Counted from the first letter of the stretch, positions 47,362 to 58,100 are shown. The stretch is 64,000 nt of DNA from Devosia aurantiaca (GCF_011058215.1 NZ_JAALFG010000001.1:1059001-1123000), one strand, 5' to 3'. The notes: generated by a model from the letters alone, not told the origin. Translations and numbers: made by a program.

Positions 47362-50300
47362 TCAGACCGGTTGGCTTCCGAGCACAGCCAGGAGCCGCGG
47401 ATTGACGGCGCCGCTTTCGCTCATGCCGGTATTGCGCTCGAAGGCGCTGATCGCGTCGCGCGTCTTGGGGCCGGCGACGCCATCGGGGGTGCCGAGGTCA
47501 AAGCCGAGCTTGTTGAGCGCCTGCTGCACCTTGGAAACGACTTCCCGGCTGCTGATCGCATCGCCCGGCGCGAAATCCTTGGTCCAGGTGCCGATCGGGG
47601 CGAAGTTGGCAGCAAAATCGACCGGCGCGATTTTCCAGGCATTGACCTCGTCATTGATGCGGCTGACGGCTTCGGCGGTGAGCGACTTGGCAATGTCGTC
47701 CTGCGCCTGCTTTGCGTCCTTGTCGCCGCTGAGCGCTGCCAGCGAGAACCACTTGTAGGACTGCTCGAAATCCTGCTCCACGCCAAGGCCGCGGGCATAA
47801 AGCATGCCCAGGTTGAACTGGCTGTCGGTCATGCCCAAGGCCGCGGCGCGGGCAAACCATTCCGAGGCAACCTCGAATTCCTGTTCGCCCATCTGCCCAC
47901 CGGCATGGAGCGCGGCAAGATTGTGCATGGCCATGCGATTGCCCGCTTCGGCGCTGCGCTGGTACCAGAGCTTGGCCTGTTCGAGATCCTTTTCGACGCC
48001 GCTGCCGAGCTCATAGAGATTGCCCAGGCGGTATTGCGCCGGAACAAAGCCCTGCGCAGCCGAGCGCTCGTACCACTTGGCAGATTCTTCGGGGTTCTTT
48101 TCGACCGCACGGCCTTCGCCGAGGATCGCCGCCACTTCGAACTGAGCCTTGGCGTCGCCATTGGCAGCCGCCTCGCGCAGCGGCAGCGGGCCCACGGCTT
48201 CTGCCGGAAGTTCGAAAGGCTCGGCCACGGCTGCAGTCTCAGCCTCTTCTGGCGGAGCGACCGGGGTAAGGTCGGGTAAGGAAGGCGCCGCACCAAGGCT
48301 TGCCGGTGCGATCGCGACCGGGGCTTCGTCCGGCAGCAGGGCAGGGGCCGTAGGCGCCGTGATCTTGGCGTCGGCGGGCTTGCTGAACGTCATCGGCGCG
48401 CCCGGATTGATCGAGCCGGTAGCGGTCGGATCGACCATGTCGATGACGCGTGGCGGTGCGATCGTCGAAACATCACCCGCCGGCGCTTCTTCCGGAACGG
48501 CAGCGGCTTCTGGCGCAGGCGCCGGGTCGACGGTGTCTATGCGCTGCAACACGAGGTTCAGCGCCAGGAGCGACACCGCGACCAGCGTTGCCGCCAATAG
48601 CAGCGGACGGCGATGCTTGGTGAGGAAGCTTTCCTGCGCCACCTGCGGCATCGGCATACGCATGTCGGCAACCGGTGCGGCCGCAGCCTTCGGCTCGCGC
48701 TTGGCGCGGACCGGCTTTTCTTTTTCGGCTTTTCCGCAGGCTTGGCAACCGGCGCCACGGGCATGGCGTCGAGCGACACCTCTTCGGCATTCTCAACCTT
48801 GTCGGTCTTGTTCTGGCGCACGCGGGCCAGCGCCCGCCCGATCAGCGAGGTGCTGCCGGCGGCTGGTTTGACATCTTCCTGCTTGGCGCGCTGCGCGCGG
48901 CGAGCCGCGGCGACGAAGGTGCTGGTGCTGGTCGAGCCTACGGCCGCTTCCGGCGTTGGCGCCGGCGCACGGGGCGGCTCGGAGAAGGGATTGTTGTCCG
49001 GTTCGGCGAAGCTCGACTGCGGGCGCGGCGGACGCTGCACGCTTTCCGGATCGATGACCGGGACCGCAACTTCTTTTGCCGGCGAGGCCGCAGGCGCACG
49101 CGGCGCTGGCGTACGGCTCGGAGCCTGAGCCATCGGCTTGGGTCCGCGATCCACCAGCGGATGTTCATCGGCCGGATTGACCGGCATGGCGTCGCTCGGA
49201 CCCTTGCTCAGAGTCTGGAGGATGGAGTCAAGCTTGTCGGTGCCGCCCTGGCGCGGCTGCGTCACCGCCTCGAACGCATCGTCCTTTAGCTCTGGCGCTG
49301 CGGCCTTGGCGGGCGCCGGAACCGGCGCAGGCGCCTCGTTGCGCTCGGCGAGCATGGCCTCGAGCCGCGTCAAGCGTTCCGCCGTATCCTTGCCGGCAGT
49401 ATTGAGCAGCGAGGTCATGCGCTTTTCGAGCGCGTCGATATTGCCGTTCGTGTCCGGCGTCGCCGGCACCGAGCGCGCCACCGCCTCGGAGGTCCGGGTC
49501 GCCACGAGATCCGCAAGGCTTTCATAGTCCGGCGTCTTGCCGCCGATTTGATCAACCCGGTAATGCGGTCTTCGATGCTCTTTAGGCTGTCGGCGCCGAA
49601 CATGGCGACCGGGGCGGTCGCCTTGCGCGCCACAGCTTCGCTGGTGCGCTCCGCGACCATCGTGGCCAGCGACTCAAAGTCCGGCCGGTCATCGCCTGAA
49701 TTATAAAGCCGTGCGAGCCCATCGAGCTGCGCACCAGCATCGTCCATCCGTGCCATCAGCGCCGTCAGCTGGTTTTCGACCACGCTGGTATCCACCGGCA
49801 CGATGCGGTCGCTCAGCGCCTCGATCTGGTTTTCCAGCCGCACGAAGCGCGGTTCGATCCCCTGCAGCACCGCAGCGCGCAAGCCGGCGATCTCGCCCTT
49901 GAGCGCCTGCACCTCAGCATTGCCTTCGATGGCCTCGATACGGTCGGCCATGGTTTCCACAAGGCCGATCAGCGCCTTGGGCGCCGCGGTATTGTCCTTC
50001 ATCGCCTGGGTAAAGGCGGCCATCTCGCCGGTCAGCCGTTCGAAATCGACCGAGGACATCGCCACATTGCGCTCGATCGCATCGATCCGGTCATAGACCG
50101 AGCGTACGCTTGCCTCGATGCCTTCCATGGCCGGGGCCATTTTGGCGATTTCGGGCATGGCGCGCTGTTCGCGGCCGATTTCGCGCTCCATCTGCTGCGC
50201 CTGCAACTCGGCAAGCTTGCCCACGGTCGCCGACACATCGTCGAGCCGCTGGTTGATGGCCGAAAGGTCGGTCTTGGGCGCCTGTTCGATCATGACGCTG

Positions 50301-50905
50301 AGCGCCGCGATCTGCCCTTCGAGGCGCTTGACCTGTCCGGTTTCGCCGATGGCGCCAGCCAGCAGTTCCACGACCTGCGTCAGCTGCTCGACCTGGCTTG
50401 CGACCTCGCGCACGCTGCCAGCATTGCTGCGCTGCGACTTGAGCTCGCCCTCGAGGCGCTCCAGCCGCTGCGTCATGCCGGTGACGAGGCCATTGAGTTC
50501 GCGGATTTCACCGCCATCGCTAACGCGCCGCATCGGCATTGGTGCCGGCTGCCCCGGGGCGCCCTGGCGGCTGCGGATTTCGGCAATGGCGGACGTGAGG
50601 TCATCCACCACGGGCGCTTCGTCGTCATCGCGCTCGCTGAAGCGGTCGACCGCGCGCTTGACGGTGCGCAGCGCCTCGCGGCGGCGCAGCGTCGGTTCAG
50701 GCGCTTCCACCTGGTCGCGCAGATGCTGCATGCGACGGGAGAGGGCGCTCACCGCCGGCTCGGGCGCTTCTGCTTCCGCCGGTGCATAGCGGCTTTCGAC
50801 CTTGTCGAGCAGGGCGACCAGTTCGCCGCGCAAGGCTTGCCACTCGCCCGCAGCCGGGTCACGGGAAAGGCCGGCAGTTTCCGATTGAGGGTAAGCGCGG
50901 GGCAT
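47362..50905 (-). CDS. PodJ-like polarity protein (coiled coil, SEL1 repeats, peptidoglycan-binding), two frameshifts
   Basis: This large protein (about 1181 residues restored) has a cytoplasmic coiled-coil region (about 100-480), a proline/alanine-rich linker, and one membrane segment (RRPLLLAATLVAVSLLALNL). A periplasmic part follows with SEL1 repeats (for example AAQGFVPAQYRLGNLYELG and AALGMTDSQFNLGMLYARG) and a peptidoglycan-binding domain near the end (KVQQALNKLGFDLGTPDG). This is the layout of PodJ-type localisation factors, which organise the cell pole. Breaks lie at 48716-48719 and 49547-49549. The start has an AGGGA ribosome site. I do not give a gene symbol because the coiled coil alone cannot prove orthology. 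Confidence 0.82.
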
Positions 50906-51081
50906 GTGTGGTCCCTGTCAAAAAAGACGGCCCCCTCGTGATTCAGCACGAAGGTATAGGGGCCACACTGGCGAACTTATGGTAAAGAACCCGTTAAGCA
51001 TTGTCGCAATATGCATTCACGAATGCCGGAAAGCCTTGTAGTTCCGGGTTAATATCGGCCCGGAAGACGAAAGGCCCGCTC

Positions 51082-51753
51082 ATGACCCGCCGCCGCATCA
51101 TCATAGTCGATGACCATCCCTTGTTCCGCGCTGCGCTGCGCCAGACCCTTGCCGGCGGCGACGCCACCGTCAGCGTCGAGGAAGCGGGCGATCTTGAAAA
51201 CCTCAGTGCTGCGCTCGACGCCGATCGCGATTGCGACCTGGTGCTGCTCGACCTCAATATGCCGGGCGTCCGCGGGTTTTCCGGGCTCTTGCTGCTGCGC
51301 GCGCAATATCCGGACATCCCAGTGATGATCATTTCGGCAGTCGAGGACAATACGGTCGTACGCCGCGCCTTCGAGCTTGGCGCTGCCGGGTATTTGCACA
51401 AGTCCGTCGGCCCCACCGAAATCCGCCGCGCCATCGAAACCGTCCTGTCGGGCGAGGTTTTCGTCCCCACCGGCACGACGCTGGGCGGCGAGGATGAACA
51501 ATCGGGCCTGATGAAGCGCCTTGCGACCCTCACGCCGCAACAGGTGCGCGTCTTGATGATGCTGAGCGATGGCCTGATGAACAAGCAGATCGCCTATGAG
51601 CTCACCATCTCGGAAGCCACCGTCAAGGCGCATGTCTCGGCGATCCTGCAAAAGCTCGATGTCGATAGCCGCACCCAGGCGGTGATCGCTGCTGCCCGCA
51701 TCGAGGAAGGCCAGTTCGAAGCCCTGTTCTCCACCGGCGCAGAAAAAGCCTGA
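51082..51753 (+). CDS. NarL/LuxR-family response regulator
   Basis: This 223-residue regulator has a receiver domain with phosphoacceptor Asp57 (in LVLLDLNMPG), switch Lys in YLHKSVGP, and a C-terminal LuxR helix-turn-helix (about 150-205, LTPQQVRVLMMLSDGLMNKQ then IAYELTISEATVKAHVSAIL). ATG 51082 has GAAAGG upstream, and the longer frame from 51001 lacks one. It is divergent from the PodJ-like gene. No cognate kinase is adjacent. Confidence 0.92.
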   Translation: MTRRRIIIVDDHPLFRAALRQTLAGGDATVSVEEAGDLENLSAALDADRDCDLVLLDLNMPGVRGFSGLLLLRAQYPDIPVMIISAVEDNTVVRRAFELGAAGYLHKSVGPTEIRRAIETVLSGEVFVPTGTTLGGEDEQSGLMKRLATLTPQQVRVLMMLSDGLMNKQIAYELTISEATVKAHVSAILQKLDVDSRTQAVIAAARIEEGQFEALFSTGAEKA

Positions 51754-51756
51754 GCG

Positions 51757-52158
51757 ATGAAGCCATCCATCTCGATCATCACCATCGGCGTCGACGACCT
51801 CGAACGCGCCTTCGCCTTCTACCGCGCCCTGTTCGACATTGCCGACGACCAGATCGGCGCCGGTGAAGACCACGTCGCCTTCTTCTTCGATGACGACTTT
51901 TCCTTCGTGCTGTTCCCGCGCGACCAGATCGCAGCCACCGCAGGCAAGCCGGAAAGCCTTGAAGGCACGCCCGGCTTCGTCCTCAGCCACCGCGCCGAAA
52001 GCGCCGAGGAAGTCGACACCATCCTCTCCCGCGTCCTCGTCGCCGGCGGCGCCATCATCACGCCGGGTACCGAGTCCGAATGGGGCTACTCCGCCTATTT
52101 CGAGGATAGCGAAGGCAATGTCTGGGAATTGATGGCGACCAAGTCGGTAGTGAACTGA
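51757..52158 (+). CDS. VOC-family (glyoxalase-fold) protein
   Basis: This 133-residue single-domain protein has the vicinal-oxygen-chelate pattern: IGVDDLERAFAFYRALF at the start and YFEDSEGNVWELM at the end, with the likely metal Glu in the latter. Such proteins include glyoxalases, dioxygenases and resistance proteins, so a specific activity cannot be assigned. It starts three bases after the response regulator stop and is co-transcribed with it. Confidence 0.85.
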   Translation: MKPSISIITIGVDDLERAFAFYRALFDIADDQIGAGEDHVAFFFDDDFSFVLFPRDQIAATAGKPESLEGTPGFVLSHRAESAEEVDTILSRVLVAGGAIITPGTESEWGYSAYFEDSEGNVWELMATKSVVN

Positions 52159-52183
52159 TCACAGTCAGCGCCACGAACTCGAT

Positions 52184-52254
52184 TGTCACCCCGGGCCTGA
52201 CCCGGGGCCCATCCTGAGCTCTCAAGCTGGGCCCCGGCCTTCGCCGGGGTGACA
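52184..52254. repeat. Palindromic repeat, about 71 bp
   Basis: Outer arms TGTCACCCCGG (52184-52194) and CCGGGGTGACA (52244-52254) are exact complements. Inner arms GGGGCCCA (52204-52211) and TGGGCCCC (52228-52235) are also exact. It lies between convergent genes and may serve as a terminator. It differs in sequence from the elements at 34.4 and 35.4 kb. Confidence 0.85.
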
Positions 52255-52278
52255 TCCGGTGCGTGGTAATTGATTGCT

Positions 52279-53820
52279 TTAAAACCCGCCGCCGGTCTTG
52301 AACCCGCCGCCGCCCTTCTTGCCGCCACCGCCCATCGAGCCGGTACGCGGACGGGAAAAGCCACCGCCGGCACCGCCGCCCCAGCCGCCACCGAACCCGC
52401 CGCCGCGGGGCTTGCTGTTGCCGCCGCCGCCAAAGCTGCTGTCGGGCCAGCTCATGCCGCCCCCGTTGGAGGGGCCCCAAGGGCTGTTGCTGCGCGGCTG
52501 CCGCGTCCGCTGATACCCGGCGCCCCATTCATTGCCCGGTGCCCAGTTTTGGCTCTTGCGCCACTGGTCCCAATAGCTCGCCGCCGAAATGCCGCCACGC
52601 AGGAAATCGTTGAGCAGGTCACCCACAAGCCGGTCTTCGCCAAAACTGGACTGCGGGTCGTCGAAGCGCTGCTTCTTGAACTCCCACTGGATGTCTTCGA
52701 GCTCGCGCCGCCGCGCCGCCAGTGTCTTGAGGCGCTCGCGCTGGTCGCGGCTTTCCACTTCTTCCTCGCGCAATCGCGTGCGGGTATCGTCGATCTGGGC
52801 AACGATCGTGTCGTCCTGCCCGGTCCGCGTCCGCCGCGCTTCGGCCAGAAGCGTCTTGATGTCTTCGCGTCCAAGCGCTGCCGCAAGCTCCGCCGCCGCG
52901 CTCTCGAAGGCAGGGTCGCGCCCCTCAGCCAAGGCACGCAACGCTGCCGCCGCCTGGTCGCGCTGGTCTTCGCAGGCGACGATCTCGGCATCGAGCTTGG
53001 AGATCTCGCCTTCGGTCACCGCGATGGCATCGCGCAAGGGCTTGCCGCCGGCGGTGTCGACGGCTGCCGTTTCCAGCGCCACGAGCTCGGCCTCCGCAGC
53101 CTGCACATTGGCTTCCTGCTGCTCGGCATGCTCGCGCAGGCGCAACGGGATTTCGTTGAGCATGGCATAGTTCGGCCGCGCCTTGTGGTAGCCGACGAGG
53201 CTGGCAACGAGCCCATCCAAATAGCGCGTGAGATTGCCGGCCTTGTAGGCCGACGTGCCATAGCCGGCGTCCCAAAGATACATGAACAGCGGGTCGTCGC
53301 GATAAGGCTTGCCCTTGGCTTCGCGATCGGCTTCCACCTGCTCAGTCTTGCGCATCGATTGTTCGGCAATGCGATCGAGTTCTTCGGTCTCCGCTCGCTT
53401 GGCCTGGAACTGCGGGTCGGACCGCAGCTGCGCGGCGAGCGATGTGGTCAGCGTCTTGAGCGAAGCGCGCCGGTCTTCCAGAAGCGCCAGCGCCGCGCTC
53501 CGGCGTTCCACCAGCGCGGCGCGCTTGCGATCGAGATCGCTGATCGCTTCCTCGGCCTTCGCGACATCGCGTCCATGACCCTTGAGCATGTCGCGGGCGC
53601 GCATCTCGGCGCTCGAAATTTGCCCGTCGAGCTGCGATTGCACGGCGGGATCAAGCCGCAATTTTGCCAGCTGCCGGAACAGCTCGGCCTCGCTTTCCTT
53701 GATCTTGGTGACCCGCTCAGCCGAGCGCGCGACGCGGCGCGAGATCTCGTCCTCCTCGCGGCGGATGTCGCGCATTGCCTCTTCAAGGCTTGCCAACGCA
53801 TGCGGTCCGCGAATGCTCAT
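52279..53820 (-). CDS. Coiled-coil protein with glycine-rich tail
   Basis: This 513-residue protein is not recognised. Residues about 1-380 are highly charged and helical, with long coiled-coil stretches (for example ALASLEEAMRDIRREEDEIS and RREEDEISRRVARSAERVTK). A folded segment with YRDDPLFMYLWDAGYGTSAY is inserted. The last 80 residues are rich in Gly, Ser and Pro (GGGFGGGWGGGAGGGF). No signal peptide is evident. Its start overlaps the stop of the DUF6384-like gene, making it the last of three coupled genes. Confidence 0.75.
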   Translation of the reverse strand: MSIRGPHALASLEEAMRDIRREEDEISRRVARSAERVTKIKESEAELFRQLAKLRLDPAVQSQLDGQISSAEMRARDMLKGHGRDVAKAEEAISDLDRKRAALVERRSAALALLEDRRASLKTLTTSLAAQLRSDPQFQAKRAETEELDRIAEQSMRKTEQVEADREAKGKPYRDDPLFMYLWDAGYGTSAYKAGNLTRYLDGLVASLVGYHKARPNYAMLNEIPLRLREHAEQQEANVQAAEAELVALETAAVDTAGGKPLRDAIAVTEGEISKLDAEIVACEDQRDQAAAALRALAEGRDPAFESAAAELAAALGREDIKTLLAEARRTRTGQDDTIVAQIDDTRTRLREEEVESRDQRERLKTLAARRRELEDIQWEFKKQRFDDPQSSFGEDRLVGDLLNDFLRGGISAASYWDQWRKSQNWAPGNEWGAGYQRTRQPRSNSPWGPSNGGGMSWPDSSFGGGGNSKPRGGGFGGGWGGGAGGGFSRPRTGSMGGGGKKGGGGFKTGGGF

Positions 53821-54765
53821 GGGTTTTCCCATTCCGTGACGGCGCCGCCCGAAACCGGCATCAGGTATTCGGGCTCGAGAAAGCCGTCGATCTTGCGGGC
53901 CACGATATTGGCCTGGATGATGCCGTCGTCGCGCTTGTCCGCCGCCACGCTGTCGTAGACAGCGGGCGGCACGCGCACGCCCCAGGTCGAGACCGTGTCG
54001 GTGCGGTTGGTTTCTTCGTTGAGCACCGGCAACTTGACCGGATTGCCATTCTCGTCGAGCGCTTCCACCACGAGGTAGAAATTGGTGGCATCGGTATTGT
54101 TGGACGGCGAGCGCCAGAAGCCGGAAAGCCCATCGAGATCGCCGACGATGCGCAGCGTATATTGCTGGCGCAGCAGGTCGCGCAGCTCGGTCATCTGCGC
54201 GACGACGCCTTCGGCCGCACTGCGATTGCCCTCGGCCGCAAGCGCCTTGCCGCGCGTCCTCAGGGCCTCGGCCTGGGTGACGGCCTGCTGCACCTTGGTT
54301 TCGTCGAAAATGGTCTCGTAGAGCGCGTCCATCTGCCCCGGCAGGCCTTCGCTGAGCTCGATGCGCGCCTGTTCTGCCTGGCCGCGCTCCAGCGGCTGGT
54401 AGATGCCGAAAAACCCAAAGCCGATGACCAGCAGCAAGCCGGCAATGGCGAGGAACGGCACGCCCCATTGCTTGCGGCTCACATAAAGCCGCGCCAGCGT
54501 CGTCCCAAAGCCCGGGGCAGGCGGGTCGTAGCTGAACCGCGCCCTCGGCAAGCGCCGCCACACCCTCCTTGAGGATGTGGTCCGGCACTTCAATGCCTTG
54601 CTGGTGATAAACCGAGCGCAACCGCTCGATCAGCTGCTTTTCGCGCGCCGCGCCGTCGAGTTCGCGCGTCACCAGGTCCTGCCGGTGACGGAGCGTGTCG
54701 ACCACGTCCATCGCCAGCATGACTTCATCGAGGGGTGCTGCGGATTTCGCCGTCACGGTGCTCAT
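53817..54765 (-). CDS. DUF6384-like membrane protein, one frameshift
   Basis: This is a restored protein of about 315 residues. A cytoplasmic helical N-terminus (PLDEVMLAMDVVDTLRHRQD) is followed by one membrane segment (QWGVPFLAIAGLLLVIGFGF) and an extracytoplasmic domain with LRIVGDLDGLSGFWRSPSNN. The form resembles proteins annotated DUF6384. The frame is shifted by one extra base around 54537-54545, where LAEG should continue RFSYDPPAPGFG. It is the middle gene of the three-gene unit and overlaps its downstream neighbour. Confidence 0.72.
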
Positions 54766-54786
54766 GGGGGTGAGGTAGTCCAGCCC

Positions 54787-56013
54787 TTAGCTGCGGGTTT
54801 CAAGCAGAAGGGCATTGCCCTCCGCCGCAAGCGTTGCGAGGCGCCGCTTGCCGTCTTCCACGGCATCGCGGATTTCGGCCGAATTCTTGGTCGAGGCGAC
54901 ACGCATCTCGTTGATGATGGTGCGGCTCTTTTCCTGGAAGTTGACGACGCTATCGACGAGCTTCTTGACCGCATCGGCGCGCACCGTCGGGCCATAGCCG
55001 GCCCGCACGGCTTCTTCCTGCACCCGGTCGCCGATCTCGGAAAGCGTTTCGAGCGACTTGCTCATGCCCTCCTTCATGGCATTGAGCGTAGCCGTCGATT
55101 CATGCAGCCCGAACATGCCGGTAAACGATGCGGAAAGCGCCGTCAGCACCGTCTCGTTGGTCGAAAAGAACGAGATCGACTGCTGGTAGACGCGTTCCTT
55201 GGCATTGGTGGTCTGCATCAGCCGCGCCATTACGACTTCGGACGTGTTGTAGGAAATGGTGAGGTTGTCGGCCAGATCCTTGGCGATCTGGTAGCGCTTT
55301 TCCTCGTTCTGCATCTCGCGCAACCGCTCGTCGCGCGCCATCTCGAGACGCGCCCGGTCCGCCGGAATGGTGCCGGTGTAGGCGGCCAGCTCGTTCGCTG
55401 ATCCCTGAAGGACGTTCTTCTTCTCTTCGAGGTGCTTTTCAGCGGTCGCCAGCACTTCGAGTGCCATCACTTCGGCCTGCTTGAGCGCGCCACGGAAATC
55501 GCGATAGGCCTCGAGGATCGTGTGTTCGCGGTCGATCTGGTCTTTGGTGTCCCGGTTGACCGCGAGATACGTGTCGCGGATCGAGTTGAAGCGCGTCGCG
55601 ATGTCGCCGCGGCTGACTTTCATCCAGACATTCTGCACGCGCTCGCCGAAGTCGAGTTTGTTGTCCTGCAACTGGTCCACCAGCATCTTGGCGTCGTCGC
55701 GGATCGAATCGAAACCCTTGGTAATGTCCTCGTAGCGCTCGCCGATCTTCATCGCCGCGACCTGCTCGCGCACCACTTCGTTGAAAGCCGAAGCCTGGCT
55801 CAGCGTTCGGCCGATCAGGATGACGCGCGTTTCATCGAGCTCGGTAATCTGCTCCAAAAGCCCGATAATCGGCTGTTCGCCCTGCGTTTCCGGCCAGATG
55901 CCAAGCTCGCGGATCGCCCCCACCGCCTTGTCCAGATACTGCAATGGCCGCTCGCTCAGCGCCTTCGTGGTCTGGGTCGTGGTGCTTGCGGTGGTGGTGG
56001 CTTGGTCGGTCAT
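54787..56013 (-). CDS. Helical TelA-like protein of unknown function
   Basis: This 408-residue, almost fully helical soluble protein has no signal peptide. Segments such as DETRVILIGRTLSQASAFNE and ERVYQQSISFFSTNETVLTA recall the TelA/KlaA (toxic-anion-resistance) group, but the match is by general form and is weak. It is the first gene of a three-gene operon with the DUF6384-like membrane protein and the glycine-tailed coiled-coil protein. The start ATG 56013 has GAGGAG 11 bases upstream. Confidence 0.65.
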   Translation of the reverse strand: MTDQATTTASTTTQTTKALSERPLQYLDKAVGAIRELGIWPETQGEQPIIGLLEQITELDETRVILIGRTLSQASAFNEVVREQVAAMKIGERYEDITKGFDSIRDDAKMLVDQLQDNKLDFGERVQNVWMKVSRGDIATRFNSIRDTYLAVNRDTKDQIDREHTILEAYRDFRGALKQAEVMALEVLATAEKHLEEKKNVLQGSANELAAYTGTIPADRARLEMARDERLREMQNEEKRYQIAKDLADNLTISYNTSEVVMARLMQTTNAKERVYQQSISFFSTNETVLTALSASFTGMFGLHESTATLNAMKEGMSKSLETLSEIGDRVQEEAVRAGYGPTVRADAVKKLVDSVVNFQEKSRTIINEMRVASTKNSAEIRDAVEDGKRRLATLAAEGNALLLETRS

Positions 56014-56191
56014 GCTCGGCTCCTCGCTGAACGGATTGCGGCCCGCTGGAAACTAGATTGCGTCTGGCGTCCCCCTGACAATTGCAACTCGTGGATCAGC
56101 CGACTATTTAGTCCATATTGGTGCGCAAAAGCCGCACGTAAAGATTGGGTTCGGCAATGTTTTCTGCCCCGCGCGCTGCTCGGTTCGGCTG

Positions 56192-56656
56192 ATGGATTTT
56201 GGTGGACGCTATCGCATCGCCGCCAGCCGCGACGCCGTCTGGTCAGCCCTCAACAATCCCGATGTCCTCAAAGCCGCCATTCCCGGCTGCAGCCACATCG
56301 CCTGGTCCGGTCCCGATACGCTCGACCTCGCGATCACCGTCAATCTGGGCATGGTCAAGCCGACCTTTAAAGGCGAGCTGGCCCTTTCCAATGTCGTCCC
56401 CGCGCAAAGCTATACGCTGTCCGGCCGCGGCAAGGGCGGGCTCATGGGCATGGCGGAAGGCGCCGCCAACATCACCCTCGCCGATGACGGTGATGCGACA
56501 CTTTTGGCCTTCACCGCCGAAGGCGGCGCTTCCGGCCAGGTCATGAAGCTCGGCAAGGCCATCGTCGGCAATTCCGCCCAGCGCATCATCGATGGCTTCT
56601 TCGAGCGCTTTGCCACCGCCATGGGCGCCGAGATCGAACCGCTGGGCACGCCTTAA
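56192..56656 (+). CDS. CoxG-like SRPBCC protein
   Basis: This 154-residue START/SRPBCC-fold protein has the CoxG pattern: YRIAASRDAVWSALNNPDVL, IPGCSHIAWSGPDTL and GKAIVGNSAQRIIDGFFERF. CoxG anchors carbon monoxide dehydrogenase to the membrane in some bacteria, but many CoxG-like genes occur, as here, without cox genes. No cox structural gene is in the window. The gene stands alone between two operons. Confidence 0.85.
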   Translation: MDFGGRYRIAASRDAVWSALNNPDVLKAAIPGCSHIAWSGPDTLDLAITVNLGMVKPTFKGELALSNVVPAQSYTLSGRGKGGLMGMAEGAANITLADDGDATLLAFTAEGGASGQVMKLGKAIVGNSAQRIIDGFFERFATAMGAEIEPLGTP

Positions 56657-56761
56657 CCGTCTGCTAACCATAGCAAAATTCGCCTTTGCTGCGCCACGAT
56701 TTCGCCGCTGCCGCTGCGTTAGAGATAAATCCGACCTTTCCAATTTATCTCAAATTGCACC

Positions 56762-56884
56762 ATGACCACTCAGTCTCGCGACAGCATTGCTCTTTACGTC
56801 ATTGCCGCGCTTGCCGTGCTCGTCACGCTTTATGCCGACCTCGATTTCGGCCGTTTGTTCGAGGCGATGCTGGCGCGCTGGTAG
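56762..56884 (+). CDS. Possible 40-residue membrane miniprotein
   Basis: The ORF starts MTTQSRDSIALYVIAALAVL and has one hydrophobic segment (about 10-26), followed by an amphipathic end finishing MLARW. I see no clear Shine-Dalgarno sequence. The composition is membrane-like and the ORF fills an otherwise empty gap between the CoxG-like gene and the BMP gene, so I list it at modest confidence. No family is recognised. Confidence 0.42.
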   Translation: MTTQSRDSIALYVIAALAVLVTLYADLDFGRLFEAMLARW

Positions 56885-57075
56885 CGGGCGGCTTGCCCCT
56901 ATTGTGGGCGAAAGCTGCCTGCATCTGCGGCAGTGCACCTCAAATTTGACCAACCGGAAAAATATCGCGCCTCCCCTCTTGCGAAGGGCGTCATTGCACG
57001 ATTTTATCGCCAGCTAGCGCAGGCGGCTTAGAGGGCTCTGGCCTTTGCGGCGTCGCGATACAGGGAGATAAAACA

Positions 57076-58076
57076 ATGACAATTTCCAAACTTACCAAGG
57101 CCATCGCTGGCGGCGTGGCGCTGAGCGCGGTTCTTGCCGGCGCTGCCTTCGCCGATCCCGCCGTGATCTATGATGGCGGCGGCAAGTTCGACGCGTCCTT
57201 CAACGAAGCTGCCTATAACGGCGCGACCCAGTGGAAGACCGAGACCGGCGGCAATTTCGGCGAACTCGAAATTTCGAGCGACGCCCAGCGCGAACAGTTC
57301 CTGCGCCAGTTCGCCGAGCGTGGTTACTCCCCATCGTCACCCCGGGCTTCAACTTCGTGACCGCGCTTGAAACCGTGGCCCCCGAATTCCCCGACACGCA
57401 CTTCGTTATCCTCGACGCCGTCGTCGATCTGCCCAACGTGCGCTCGGTTCTGTTCAAGGAACAGGAGGGCTCCTACCTCGTCGGCATGCTCGCCGCCATG
57501 AAGTCCGAAAGCGGCACCATCGGCGTCGTCCCGGCCTTCAATCTCGATCTGCTCGAAGCCTTTGCTTGCGGTTACAAGCAGGGCGCCGTCGCGGTGAACC
57601 CCGACATCAACGTCCTCGAAACCTATATCGGCACCGGTTTTGACGCCTTCAACGATCGCCCGCGCGCCGTTGAAGTCGCCCAGTCCCAGCTCGACCAGGG
57701 TGCCGACGTTGTGTACCAGGTTGCCGGCGGTGCCGGTGCAGGCGTGCTGCAGGCCGCAGCCGACGCCGGCAAGTTCTCGATCGGCGTCGACAGCAACCAG
57801 AACCACCTCTATCCCGGTTCGGTCCTGACCTCGATGGTCAAGCGCGTCGACGTTGCCACCTACAACGCCTTCATGGACGAACAGAACGGCACCTGGTCTG
57901 CCGGCACCATCGTTCTCGGCCTTGCCGAAGATGGCGTCGATGCCGCTTTCGACGACAACAACGCCTCGCTCATCACCGACGAGATGAAGACCGCCGTTGA
58001 AGCCGCCAAGGCACAGATCATTGCCGGCGAGCTCGAAGTTCACGACTACCGCACCGATCAGGCCTGCCCGGTCTGA
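57076..58076 (+). CDS. BMP-family nucleoside-binding protein, one frameshift
   Basis: This basic-membrane-protein/PnrA-type periplasmic binding protein has about 333 residues with a signal peptide (about 1-26, ending GAAFADP). It has the BMP pattern YDGGGKFDASFNEAAYNGA, FKEQEGSYLVGMLAAM and VVYQVAGGAGAGVLQAA. Such proteins bind purine nucleosides. The frame breaks in the four-base C-run at 57329-57332, where GY should continue SPIVTPGFNFVTALE. A GGGAG ribosome site precedes the ATG. It is the first gene of the uptake operon. Confidence 0.92.
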
Positions 58077-58100
58077 TGCAGGGTCGGAACTGATCCCCTG

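Noticed and set aside
56192..56656. Carbon monoxide dehydrogenase locus
   Set aside because: Only a CoxG-like gene is present, with no coxLMS genes nearby.
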